Assembly (NCBI GenBank): GCA_023374045.1
Contig: CM041776.1
Coordinates: forward strand, 139,689,296-139,753,295
Reading direction: 5' to 3'
Source of the DNA: Limonium bicolor
Lineage: Eukaryota > Streptophyta > Magnoliopsida > Caryophyllales > Plumbaginaceae
DNA: 64,000 bases
This document shows positions 22,431 through 30,857 of this stretch, piece by piece (the first letter of the stretch is position 1; each line of letters begins with the position of its first letter). The translations under genes and the position numbers were made by a program. Under the pieces are notes generated by a model. The model did not search any database. It was not told the DNA's origin and saw only the letters and a program-made list of their open reading frames with translations.

Positions 22431-23460
22431 AAATTCAACCCACTTCTTGTCTCATGTTCAAATCCTTCTGAGTGAACAAGTACTTTAAACTCTTGTGGTC
22501 AGAATACATCGTCACACTTACGCCATACAAGTGATGTCGCCATATCTTCAATGCGAAGACAATGGCACCCATTCTAAGTGGGGTAGGGTAGTTCTCTTCA
22601 TGCTTCTTCAGCTGTCGGGAGGCGTATGCTACGACCTTCCCGTGTTGCATCACACACAACCCATACCTCTGCCTGATGCGTCGCAATAGACCTCAAAACC
22701 ATTGGACGTCTGGTAAAGTCAGGACTGGTGCAGATGTCAGAGCACCTTGAGACTCTGGAAGGAACTCTCACAGGTCGACTGTCCACTCGAATGGTGCATC
22801 TTTTCATCAGGAAGTCATCGGCTTCGAGGACACTGGAGAAAGTCCTTCACAAACCTCCTATAATAACCTGCCAGACCGAGGAAGCTCCTGACGTCGGTAA
22901 CTGTCTTCGGCCTAGACCAAGTGCGCACAGCATCAATCTTTGCCGGATCAACAGCGATCCCGGCCTCAGAAATCACATGTCCAAAAAAGGATACTTGGTT
23001 CAACCAAAACTCACACTTCGAAAATTTAGCATACAACTGATTCTTTCTCAATGTTTGCAACACACTTCTCAGGTGGCTTTCATGCTCACCTCTCGATTTC
23101 GAGTACACAAGAATATCGTCGATGAAGACTACCACTGACTTGTCCAACTGGTCTTGGAACAAGTGGTTCATTAAGTCCATGAACTTTGCTGGTGCATTGG
23201 ATAAACCAAATGGCATAACCGTAAACTCATAGCGTCCATACCTTGTTCTGAATGCTGTCTTTTCAATATCACTGTCACGAATAGCAATCTGATGGTATCC
23301 GGATCGTAGATCTATCTTGGAGAATACTGATGCTCCCCTCAACTGATCAAATAAGTCGTCGATGCGTGGAAAAGGGTAACGGTTCTTCACCGTAACTGCA
23401 TTCAGCTCTCGATAATCAATACACAAGCGGAGGCTACCGTCCTTCTTCTTCACGAAGAGG
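22431..23460 (-). pseudogene. Reverse transcriptase and RNase H of element C
   Basis: The RT fingers/palm are open for 212 codons (23453-22815) and contain '[11 protein letters not shown]', '[12 protein letters not shown]', '[13 protein letters not shown]', the catalytic F-I-D-D (about 23114-23131), 'GHVIS' and '[13 protein letters not shown]'. After a frameshift near 22820 the connection and RNase H follow. The RNase H '[17 protein letters not shown]' and '[19 protein letters not shown]' blocks are at 22686-22435. The sequence is that of a chromovirus and clearly different from the RT of element A. Confidence 0.85.
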
Positions 23461-24210
23461 ACCGACTCCCCATGGTGAAATGCTAGGGCGAATAAACCCC
23501 TTGTCGAGTAAGTCTCTCAGCTGCTCCTTGAGCTCTGTCATTTCTGCTGGAGCCATACGATAGGGCGCCTTCGCAATTGGTCCGGTGCCCAGAACCAAAT
23601 CGATCTCAAACTCAACTTCCCGTGTTGGCGGCATGCCCGGCAGTTCCTTAGGAAATACATAAGGAAACTCCGACACTACCGGCACATCAGGACTAAACTC
23701 TGGGTCTCTCTCTATGTCCTGGACATAGCAGAGGTATACATCACTCCCTCGTCGTAGTTCACGACACATAGCCATGGCGGTGATGATCTGAGTCGAAGGC
23801 TCCCTGGGCCTCTGGCGGTAAGATATAGTCACCCCAGATGGACTCCGAAGAAGCAGGCGATGCTCGGCACACAGGATTCTGCCCTTGTACCGCTCCAACC
23901 AGTTCATCCCGACAATTACATCAAAGCCAAGTCCGTCGAACTCTACCAGGTCGATCGGGAACTCTTCATCTCGGATTCTTACAACAACACCTCGGTGATA
24001 GCGGGTACACTAGATCCGCTCTTTCGACGGGAGAGTGACTAGGAAGTCTGGCATCTCATCACCGTCTAACCCCAGCCTCTTCCCAAAGGATAGCGAAATA
24101 AAAGTATGTGAGGCTCCGGAGTCGAACAAGATCGAAGCGTCCACGCCATTGACTGGAAAGGTACCGGTGAGGATTCTGCCGCTCTTGCCGGCTTCTGCCT
24201 CATTGCAGAC
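23461..24210 (-). pseudogene. Protease and N-terminal RT linker of element C
   Basis: The protease catalytic motif D-S-G-A-S is encoded near 24125-24108, followed by 'HTFISLSFGK'. Then come 'VIVGMNWLERYKG' and, in the frame 23907-23434, the linker with 'EFPYVFPKELPGMPP' and 'IAKAPYRMAPAE' that leads into RT. An in-frame TAG near 24010 and a frameshift near 23470 break it. The gag-like knuckle does not directly precede it. Instead an AlkB sequence lies upstream, which is unusual. Confidence 0.8.
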
Positions 24211-24405
24211 ACTCAGTATACCTCCCGTTCCGAGAGCACAGCCTAATTCATTGGCAAACTAATAAGTATTGGGTTACAACACGGTTGATATACTTCAAAC
24301 AACTCCACTTTATTCATTAACACACTCTTTTTACAACATTCGTTGGCTTATACTGTCGCCATAATTAACACTTACAACATCTTTAACATACACTAGTTTA
24401 TCACA
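24211..24405 (-). other. Spacer between AlkB and protease of element C
   Basis: AT-rich, no ORF. On the minus strand a GTAAGTG donor-like word occurs near 24350, soon after the AlkB stop, and the protease sequence begins near 24190. It could be an intron, but I find no convincing acceptor. Confidence 0.35.
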
Positions 24406-25077
24406 TCACATAATTATACAAGGCTTTAAAACTGTCTGAAGGTCAAATTCAAACGTCCGGGTTTCATGTGTGGCATTGATCACTGCCGACGGTGCGGTAT
24501 TCAGTTTGATCTTCTTGATGCCATGGTATAGCATCCTTGACTGCCCACCCATGATTAACACATCTCCTGATTTCAACACTAGCTTCTTTGCGAGGTCAGC
24601 ACGCTTCTGCTCGCCATACACAAACACTGCGGTATCACCAATGGACCAAGACACCACGGGTACTCCCTTACTTAGAGACTCGGGTGACTCGTCCTTATCT
24701 TGGTGTAACCCTAACCGTCCACCTTTCTGGTAGAAGTTCACAATACATAGATCTGCTTTCACATTTGGAATTGAATCCGTTTCAACTTGCTGAGCAATTC
24801 CCACGGCGTGGTTAACAACCGCAAGGAACTCCTCAGGTATACTTGGTACAGTTGCTCCATCTTCAGCTCGCACTTCTTGATATGTCTTGGTGTAAGGGTT
24901 CCAGTCCTTACCCATGCACATCATCTTCAATTTCATTCTTGATCCGCTCGGGTATTCAGGTGTGTAGAAACCTCCAGGTCTTGCTCCAAGTTCATCGCAT
25001 CGTCTGATGATATGGATTTGTGCTTCCGGTGTCAGGTATCCATTTAAGAGTACCATACCTGGTTGGATGACCTGACA
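24406..25077 (-). CDS. ALKBH1-like Fe(II)/2-oxoglutarate dioxygenase domain, C-terminal 223 codons
   Basis: AlkB-family enzymes oxidatively remove methyl groups from nucleic acids. The reading frame is open without a stop from 25077 to the TGA at 24406, and it contains no introns. It begins 'VIQPGMVLLNGYLTPEAQ', passes 'NPYTKTYQ', and has the metal-binding H-Q-D (CAC at 24703-24705, GAT at 24697-24699) inside 'NFYQKGGRLGLHQDKDES'. It continues 'WSIGDTAVF' and 'LKSGDVLIMGGQSR', the distal histidine (24523-24525, in 'LYHGI') and an arginine (24457-24459) for 2-oxoglutarate. The second arginine usual in 'RxNxTFR' is not evident. The open frame runs upstream into the E LTR, which is accidental. 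Its own upstream part resumes at 30627. It lies between gag and protease of element C on the same strand. Confidence 0.85.
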   Translation of the reverse strand, partial: CQVIQPGMVLLNGYLTPEAQIHIIRRCDELGARPGGFYTPEYPSGSRMKLKMMCMGKDWNPYTKTYQEVRAEDGATVPSIPEEFLAVVNHAVGIAQQVETDSIPNVKADLCIVNFYQKGGRLGLHQDKDESPESLSKGVPVVSWSIGDTAVFVYGEQKRADLAKKLVLKSGDVLIMGGQSRMLYHGIKKIKLNTAPSAVINATHETRTFEFDLQTVLKPCIIM

Positions 25078-25082
25078 TTGCT
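25078..25082. repeat. Target site duplication TTGCT, left copy (element E)
   Basis: TTGCT before the left LTR of E; the same five bases follow the right LTR at 30627-30631. Confidence 0.92.
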
Positions 25083-26821
25083 TGCAGACGTTATAGAGTG
25101 AGTGGTTAAACTGGTGTAAAATTAAAAGAAAAGAAATTAAAAACTCAAAATAAACGTCGGGCTGCAAACAAATCCCGGTCGTGGTAGTATAGTGAATTGT
25201 AAGCGATCGGATGTCGAATCGTGGGACTAATATACATATTATAGTACCTAAGCGTGTCACAAGAGGGGGGATTAATTGACTTGTAATATAAATAAAAGGA
25301 AAGATAAAATAAACTAAGTTAATAGATAAATTAAATGGAACTCTGGGTCAGGTTATTATAATCTGATTAATTATGCTATCTCTACCGGTTTAATTATAAT
25401 TGTTTGGCAAAATTCCTCTTATTATCTTAAGGACTAAATCATAGACTCATAAGAACTCGTTACCAGAAAATGCTTGGTCTAATCAAGGTTCAAGCATATC
25501 ACATGTAACGGACGGTTTAGATATCAGGAATTATATATGCATCTGAAAATACTAACTTATTAAATCATAATAAGCTTTCTCCAAATTTACGGCTTAATTA
25601 ACCTATCTATTTATCACCTGGTCTGATCAAAATAGACTTAGCAAGCAATTTAATAAACTCATGACATTTATTAAAAAGGCGAGAGATAAGCTTTAAAACG
25701 TAACAACTGTATATAAATAAAACTAGTAAAAATATTGCATAATTAATACAAACACATAATAACCATTCCCAGAGCGTACGTATTCTAGCCTAACATATTA
25801 AATAGATAAACAGAAACAAGAGTAATAGAAATCATCTGTAATCACTCCGGCTCGCTCTGCTATTTTGTATACGTAGGGCTAGAGGTGGATATGGTGGACT
25901 GTAAAATAAATAAAATGGAGAAGGCGGGAGAAGAGAAATGAGATGGCGTGAGGTGAAGTGGATGTTGGGTCGTGGATCGATTGTATGGGTGGTGGATGTC
26001 TTTTTTTAGCAGAAGGCTCGTGGGTTTATATAGAGAAAGGAAGAAGCAGCAGAGGAGTTAACAGACGCGTGAGCAAGTTGGGGAATTGATTGAGGCAGTG
26101 GAAGAACATTTATTGCGTTTGATTGCAGCTCACTGATTGCTTCATTGATTGCAGGGGACAGAGTTCACGCGTGAGGAATTTAAGCGCCGCGCCGACTGGT
26201 AATGGATATGGTAGCAAGTTGCAGACAGTCGGCGTGCGAAGAAGAAAACTGTTTCGCGACTGATTTTTATTCACGTCCGCTTGCTGTCCTCACAGGCGTC
26301 CGCCTCTGAAGCATGCGGACCTCTCTTGCGTCCGCATCTGCTACCGCCTTATTCCCAGGCGGACACTCCCATTCTCTTCCGCCCTTAACGTCCGCCCAAA
26401 AGCCAGGTGGTTGCACAAGCGGTTCTTCATGCAAGTCTCACGTACTCATTATATTTGTTGCATTGTGCGGTCGTGTGCTGCTCGTGAAAATGATAGCTCG
26501 TGAAGAATATAATGTGCCCATGATCAACACACGTGATTCATTTTTATCCTCAAGTGCTGTACGTGATATTTTTAGTATATATATATATATATACGGGTCT
26601 ATTGTAATTTTCCTGTATTAGACAGATAAAATGTATCAGTTCATATCAATACATAAATCTAAGAAAATATATAAAAAGTGAGTAATATTATCGTGAAAGT
26701 AAGTAAGTATAAATAAACATAATTTAGAGGAAAACTAACAAAAGTGGAGAAATGAGCAAGAAAAGTGCTAATATTATATATGAAATACACCTATAAATCC
26801 TGCTCATTTGGACACTTATCA
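25083..26821 (-). repeat. 3' LTR of element E (1739 bp)
   Basis: Begins TGCAGACG and ends ACTTATCA on the plus strand. It matches 28885-30626 with roughly 15-20 differences seen by eye plus a variable TA microsatellite (26574-26592). It contains a GTCCGC/GCGGAC-rich block at 26275-26399. Confidence 0.94.
26275..26399. repeat. GTCCGC/GCGGAC short inverted-repeat block in the E LTR
   Basis: Several GCGTCCGC words alternate with GCGGAC words, for example 'ggcgtccgcctctgaagcat' followed by 'gcggac'. The block is repeated in the right LTR at 30073-30197. Different sequence from the A/B/C cassette but the same style of CpG-containing inverted repeats. Confidence 0.6.
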
Positions 26822-26838
26822 AACCCCCACACTTATCT
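26822..26838 (-). promoter_or_regulatory. Polypurine tract of element E
   Basis: Minus strand AAGATAAGTGTGGGGGTT, directly followed by the 3' LTR (TGATAAG). It corresponds to the A tract at 15113-15130. Confidence 0.8.
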
Positions 26839-26860
26839 TTTTGCTTGTCCTCAAGCAAAA
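26839..26860 (-). ncRNA. Hairpin upstream of the polypurine tract, element E
   Basis: Minus strand TTTTGCTTG-AGGA-CAAGCAAAA: 9 bp stem and AGGA loop, same as in A except for one compensated base pair. Confidence 0.65.
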
Positions 26861-27549
26861 CCACGTACCCAAGCAAGTAGGGAATGCTCAATATTAACAA
26901 ATATTATTATGAAGGGTAGGATAAACATGATCTTAAAACTTTTCGAGGAGTGTGAAAAATCAACTACTGGTTGCATAGGTGTGCTCAGGGTAAAAATAAA
27001 ATATAGAGTTTCGGGGTATGATCTAAGGTACTTCAATGTTTCTTTTTAGGTGACTCTGAGAACATTTACCATAGCCAACTTCTCTCAAGAATGGGCATTG
27101 AGGAGAAAACAAAAGGAAGAATAGATTTATGCATTTGTTTCACTTTTGCATAAGAGATGAGAAGATGTAGGCATGACACCTTTGTATTTAAGAACACTCA
27201 ACTCTCTTGTTGGTTACCAATGGTGTCTCGCAAGTCCCTTATTATTATTTTGTATTTTTATTTCTTCTTCTTTTTTTTAACAGAAAAGCACCCCTTAGCA
27301 ATCCCTAAGAGAGAAGACAGAAAGAAACCCTGAGCAATAAAAATCCAACCATTTGCAGATTATTTGGTCACACCGCATATAAAATGCTCCTCAAAAGTAA
27401 TCAAAATTTTAAAATTTGTACCATTTATCCTACAATTCATAACAATATTTATTCTTAAAGAGAACAACCCACATATAAAGGGTCCACAATATTTGAATTG
27501 GACAAACGCATGATAAGGAGAGAGATTAAACATTTAAGCACAAAATGTC
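26861..27549 (-). other. Noncoding 3' part of element E
   Basis: AT-rich sequence without any supported ORF. It corresponds in position to the noncoding tail of A between 14282 and 15090. I see nothing else in it. Confidence 0.5.
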
Positions 27550-27642
27550 ACCGAAAAGGGCACACTCCCCCACACTTAAATTGAACAATGTCCTCATTGT
27601 TCACCAGAAAAACAAGGGAAGGTTTCAGAAGACCTTTTCGGT
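27550..27642 (-). ncRNA. Stem-loop enclosing an internal purine tract, element E
   Basis: Outer stem ACCGAAAAGG (27550-27559) with CCTTTTCGGT (27633-27642), 10 perfect pairs. Inner hairpin (minus) GAACAATG-AGGA-CATTGTTC (27583-27602), 8 pairs, is followed by TTAAGTGTGGGGGAG. The inner hairpin matches A (14218-14237); the outer stem differs in sequence but not in arrangement. Confidence 0.6.
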
Positions 27643-27787
27643 AAGTAGATAAAATAGAGATAACACAAAGATCACAAATAAACATTTAAGCACATAAACG
27701 CTCCTCTGTAGTTTTTATTTAAATAAAAGTATAATTAAAGAAACTGGTACTCCCCTGATATTATTTTTGCTTTGTTGTTAAAGGAGT

Positions 27788-27816
27788 TCCCCCACACTTG
27801 AGCTTCAGCCTCAAGT
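27788..27816 (-). ncRNA. Third hairpin/purine-tract module of element E
   Basis: Minus strand ACTTGAG, loop GCTGAAG, CTCAAGT (27796-27816), running straight into AAGTGTGGGGGAAC. It repeats the hairpin-then-AAGTGTGGGGG order of the other two modules. Confidence 0.5.
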
Positions 27817-27967
27817 AGCGTAGCTTTGGTTGCAGTGTAGATATGAAGGTGCACCTGCATAAGACACCAGAAGCAACCATACTACAAACGGGGTTAAAAA
27901 GTTAGCAAAAATAATATTTTAAAGAGAACCTGAAAATTAAAAGAGCATAAAAGCAAATAAAAATACA

Positions 27968-28016
27968 CCCGGGTTGCCTCCCGGGAAGCTGCCCTTCTTT
28001 AACGTCTTTGGCTAGA
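27968..28016 (-). ncRNA. Conserved GGGAGGCAACCC hairpin motif, element E
   Basis: Sense strand leader TCTAGCCAAAGACGTTAAAG, then CCCGGG-AGGCAA-CCCGGG (27968-27985). Leader and loop match element A (11247-11295); the stem is preserved with different pairs. Confidence 0.6.
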
Positions 28017-28027
28017 CGCCTGCTTTG

Positions 28028-28615
28028 TTATCCTGGATCAAAACAAAACGTTACCTCGGCATATAAAATAAGAAAATTAATACTCCACAAAATCTGATGT
28101 TTGAGGAGGTATTGCCGGGAACGTAGTTCTAACAGAAGACCCGGTGGTGATGATTTTGCTTCCTCAAATTGGAGGATGTAAACATCATCTTTTTGTAGGT
28201 GAGGCTGGTAGAAAGAACGCTGATTAATATCATCTTCAGAAAAAGTTGATTCTTTGAAGGTGATAGTGGCATTTTGTTTGGATATATTGGCGGGAGGTGA
28301 TGGCAATTCCTTCTCTTCATTTTCGAGGATATAAGTATCCTCATTGTCTGGGTATATTACAGAGAAGGAGGGAAAATAGCGGTAATTGATTTCAGAGGGA
28401 GGGAACTCCATGATTGGCTCGTCTGTAGTGGGGTGTTCTACCTCTTGAACTGTTTCGCTCTTAGGTTGCTGCTGTTGTTGAGCGATTCTCTCCAGGTAGT
28501 CTGGTTGATCTTCTAACCAGAGTTGCTCTTGAAATATGAGACAATCCTCATAATCATGAGCTCCCCCACATATGGAGCAATATAAATCCTGCCAATATTT
28601 GAGCGCTTCTTCCAT
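28028..28615 (-). CDS. 195-codon ORF of element E with a zinc knuckle
   Basis: The only ORF of E. Residues 14-26 carry C-SI-C-GGA-H-DYED-C, the same CX2CX3HX4C knuckle as A Gag, with HDYEDC identical. The rest is acidic and proline-rich, with a poly-Q stretch near residue 46-50, and does not resemble the Gag capsid domain. The ATG at 28615 is the first after the PBS (about 250 bases away), and the stop lies just before the conserved GGGAGGCAACCC motif. It may be a truncated gag remnant that survives because it binds element RNA. It is intact in this copy. Function is inferred only from the knuckle. Confidence 0.6.
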   Translation of the reverse strand: MEEALKYWQDLYCSICGGAHDYEDCLIFQEQLWLEDQPDYLERIAQQQQQPKSETVQEVEHPTTDEPIMEFPPSEINYRYFPSFSVIYPDNEDTYILENEEKELPSPPANISKQNATITFKESTFSEDDINQRSFYQPHLQKDDVYILQFEEAKSSPPGLLLELRSRQYLLKHQILWSINFLILYAEVTFCFDPG

Positions 28616-28863
28616 TTGCCACGTACAGATTTTTTATTTTTTTTTTTTGTGTTTTTCTGCATACAAAACAAAACTACTGAAACAGATTAGAAATAAACAG
28701 GTTAGAAACAAACATAAAAAAATAATATAAACAATATATATTAGATAATTAATATAAACAACAAACAAAAATAAAATAGACAAAATATTAACAGAATAAA
28801 GAGAACAGAATATTTATAATTAAACAAGTGAATAATCCGGGGCTTAGGGACTAGAAAAACTAG
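28616..28863 (-). other. A-rich leader of element E between PBS and ORF
   Basis: A/T-rich sequence with a homopolymer at about 28631-28648. No coding signal. Confidence 0.5.
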
Positions 28864-28881
28864 TCCCCGACAATGGCGCCA
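28864..28881 (-). promoter_or_regulatory. Primer binding site, tRNA-Asp-like (element E)
   Basis: Minus strand TGGCGCCATTGTCGGGGA. It differs from the A PBS by two transitions, so pairing with tRNA-Asp would include two weaker positions, or a variant tRNA is used. Confidence 0.88.
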
Positions 28882-28979
28882 TTTTGCAGACGTTATAGAG
28901 TGAGTGGTTAAACTGGTGTAAAATTAAAAGAAAAGAAATTAAAAACTCAAAATAAACGTCGGGCTGCAAACAAATCCCG

Positions 28980-28996
28980 GTCGTGGTAGTATAGTG
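28980..28996 (-). promoter_or_regulatory. U5 segment complementary to the 5' end of tRNA-Asp (element E)
   Basis: The plus strand reads GTCGTGGTAGTATAGTG, which differs at one base from the first 17 bases of plant tRNA-Asp as I recall it (GTCGTTGTAGTATAGTG). The element RNA, transcribed from the other strand, would therefore pair with the tRNA 5' end, about 100 bases from the PBS that pairs with its 3' end. Confidence 0.55.
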
Positions 28997-29823
28997 AATT
29001 GTAAGCGATCGGATGTCGAACCGTGGGACTAATATACATATTATAGTACCTAAGTGTGTCACAAGAGGGGGGATTAATTGACTTGTAATAAAAAAAAGGA
29101 AAGATAAAATAAACTAAGTTAATAGATAAATTAAATGGAACTCTAGGTCAGGTTATTATAATCTGATTAATTATGCTATCTCTACCGGTTTAATTATAAT
29201 TGTTTGGCAAAATTCCTTTTATTATCTTAAGGACTAAATCATAGACTCATAAGAACTCGTTACCAGAAAATGCTTGGTCTAATCAAGGTTCAAGCATATC
29301 ACATGTAACGGACGGTTTAGATATCAGGAATTATATATGCATCTGAAAATACTAACTTATTAAATCATAATAAGCTTTCTCAAATTTACGGCTTAATTAA
29401 CCTATCTATTTATCACCTGGTCTGATCAAAATAGACTTAGCAAGCAATTTAATAAACTCATGACATTTATTAAAAAGGCGAGAGATAAGCTTTAAAACGT
29501 AACAACTGTATATAAATAAAACTAGTAAAAATATTGCATAATTAATACAAAGACATAATAACCATTCCCAGAGCGTACGTATTCTAGCCTAACATATTAA
29601 ATAGATAAACAGAAACAAGAGTAATAGAAATCATCTGTAATCACTCCGGCTCGCTCTGCTATTTTGTATACGTAGGGCTAGAGGTGGATATGGTGGACTG
29701 TAAAATAAATAAAATGGAGAAGGCGGGAGAAGAGAAATGAGATGGCGTGAGGTGAAGTGGATGTTGGGTCGTGGATCGATTGTATGGGTGGTGGATGTCT
29801 TTTTTTAGCAGAAGGCTCGTGGG

Positions 29824-29834
29824 TTTATATAGAG
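29824..29834 (-). promoter_or_regulatory. Putative TATA box of the E 5' LTR
   Basis: Minus strand CTATATAAACC, the clearest TATA consensus in this LTR. It lies about 800 bases from the LTR start, with no ORF before the U5 end. Confidence 0.5.
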
Positions 29835-30626
29835 AAAGGAAGAAGCAGTAGAGGAGTTAACAGACGCGTGAGCAACTTGGGGAATTGATTGAGGCGGTGG
29901 AAGAACATTTATTGCGTTTGATTGCAGCTCACTGATTGCTTCATTGATTGCAGGGGACAGAGTTCACGTGTGAGGAATTTAAGCGCCGCGCCGACTGGTA
30001 ATGGATATGGTAGCAAGTTGCAGACAGTCGGCGTGCGAAGAAGAAAACTGTTTCGCGACTGATTTTTATTCACGTCCGCTTGCTGTCCTCACAGGCGTCC
30101 GCCTCTGAAGCATGCGGACCTCTCTTGCGTCCGCATCTGCTACCGCCTTATTCCCAGGCGGACACTCCCATTCTCTTCCGCCCTTAACGTCCGCCCAAAA
30201 GCCAGGTGGTTGCACAAGCGGTTCTTCATGCATGTCTCACGTACTCATTATATTTGTTGCATTGTGCGGTCGTGTGCTGCTCGTGAAAATGATAGCTCGT
30301 GAAGAATATAATGTGCCCATGATCAACACACATGATTCATTTTTATCCTCAAGTGTTGTACGTGATATTTTTATAGTATATATATATATATATATATATA
30401 TACGGGTCTATTGTAATTTTCCTGTATTAGACATAAAATGTATCAGTTCATATCAATACATAAATCTAAGAAAAATATAAAAAGTGAGTAATATTATCGT
30501 GAAAGTAAGTAAGTAAAAATAAACATAATTTAGGGAAAACTAACAAAAGTGGAGAAATGAGCAAGAAAAGTGCTAATATTATATATGAAATACACCTATA
30601 AATCATGCTTATTTGGACACTTATCA

Positions 30627-30713
30627 TTGCTCCATTGGAAATTCGGTGATGCCGATGGTAGTTTCTTCAGGGTTTGGTGTGGGTGGGATTGGATAACATA
30701 TATTGAAGGTTCC
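30627..30713 (-). CDS. N-terminal piece of the AlkB-like sequence of element C
   Basis: This is the part of the AlkB frame separated by E. The codons at the TSD (GAG CAA) join the TGT at 25077 without change of frame. The segment is proline-rich ('PIPPTPNPEE'), then 'IGITEFPMEQ'. Upstream, an AG acceptor at 30713-30714 and the donor at 30856-30857 would join it in phase to the gag zinc-knuckle exon. The stretch is short, so its identity rests on continuity with the downstream domain. Confidence 0.6.
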
Positions 30714-30857
30714 TTTAAGTTTAGAGTTATCTAATTAGGTGACTTTCACACTATACTTTAATTATTTACTCACATGGTTGTTTACTTAAACTCACTAACA
30801 CACATGCATGAAATGCGGTATGCAATCACTTATTTCACTCAGTAGTTTAGGCATTAC
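30713..30857 (-). other. Candidate phase-1 intron between gag and AlkB, element C
   Basis: 145 bp on the minus strand starting CCAG/GTAATGCC and ending ACTTAAAG/GA. It is AT-rich with stops in every frame. Removing it joins the gag frame to the AlkB frame exactly (codon GGA split G/GA). The polypyrimidine tract is weak. Confidence 0.4.

Larger units (their letters stand above)
25083..30626 (-). mobile_element. Element E: short non-autonomous Athila-related LTR retrotransposon
   Basis: LTRs at 25083-26821 (3') and 28885-30626 (5') are almost identical. Both have TG...CA ends, and TTGCT duplications flank them. The internal region is only 2.06 kb. It has a tRNA-Asp-type PBS next to the right LTR, a polypurine tract next to the left one, and a single 195-codon ORF with a zinc knuckle. 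There is no protease, RT or integrase, so it must use enzymes from a relative such as A. It is inserted within the AlkB sequence of element C. Confidence 0.93.
28885..30626 (-). repeat. 5' LTR of element E (1742 bp)
   Basis: Matches 25083-26821. On the sense strand it holds a TATA-like CTATATAAACC (29824-29834) and the U5 tRNA-Asp complement (28980-28996). A longer TA repeat (30377-30402) distinguishes it from the left LTR. Confidence 0.94.

Noticed and set aside
25178..25240. tRNA gene-like sequence in the E LTR (GTCGTGGTAGTATAGTG... followed by a TTCGA-like word)
   Set aside because: Only the 5' part resembles tRNA-Asp; the anticodon stem and acceptor 3' side do not fold. It is better explained as U5 sequence complementary to the primer tRNA.
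25078..25260. Extending the AlkB ORF to the ATG at 25260
   Set aside because: The first 59-61 codons are LTR sequence of element E read by chance; the true upstream part lies at 30627-30713.
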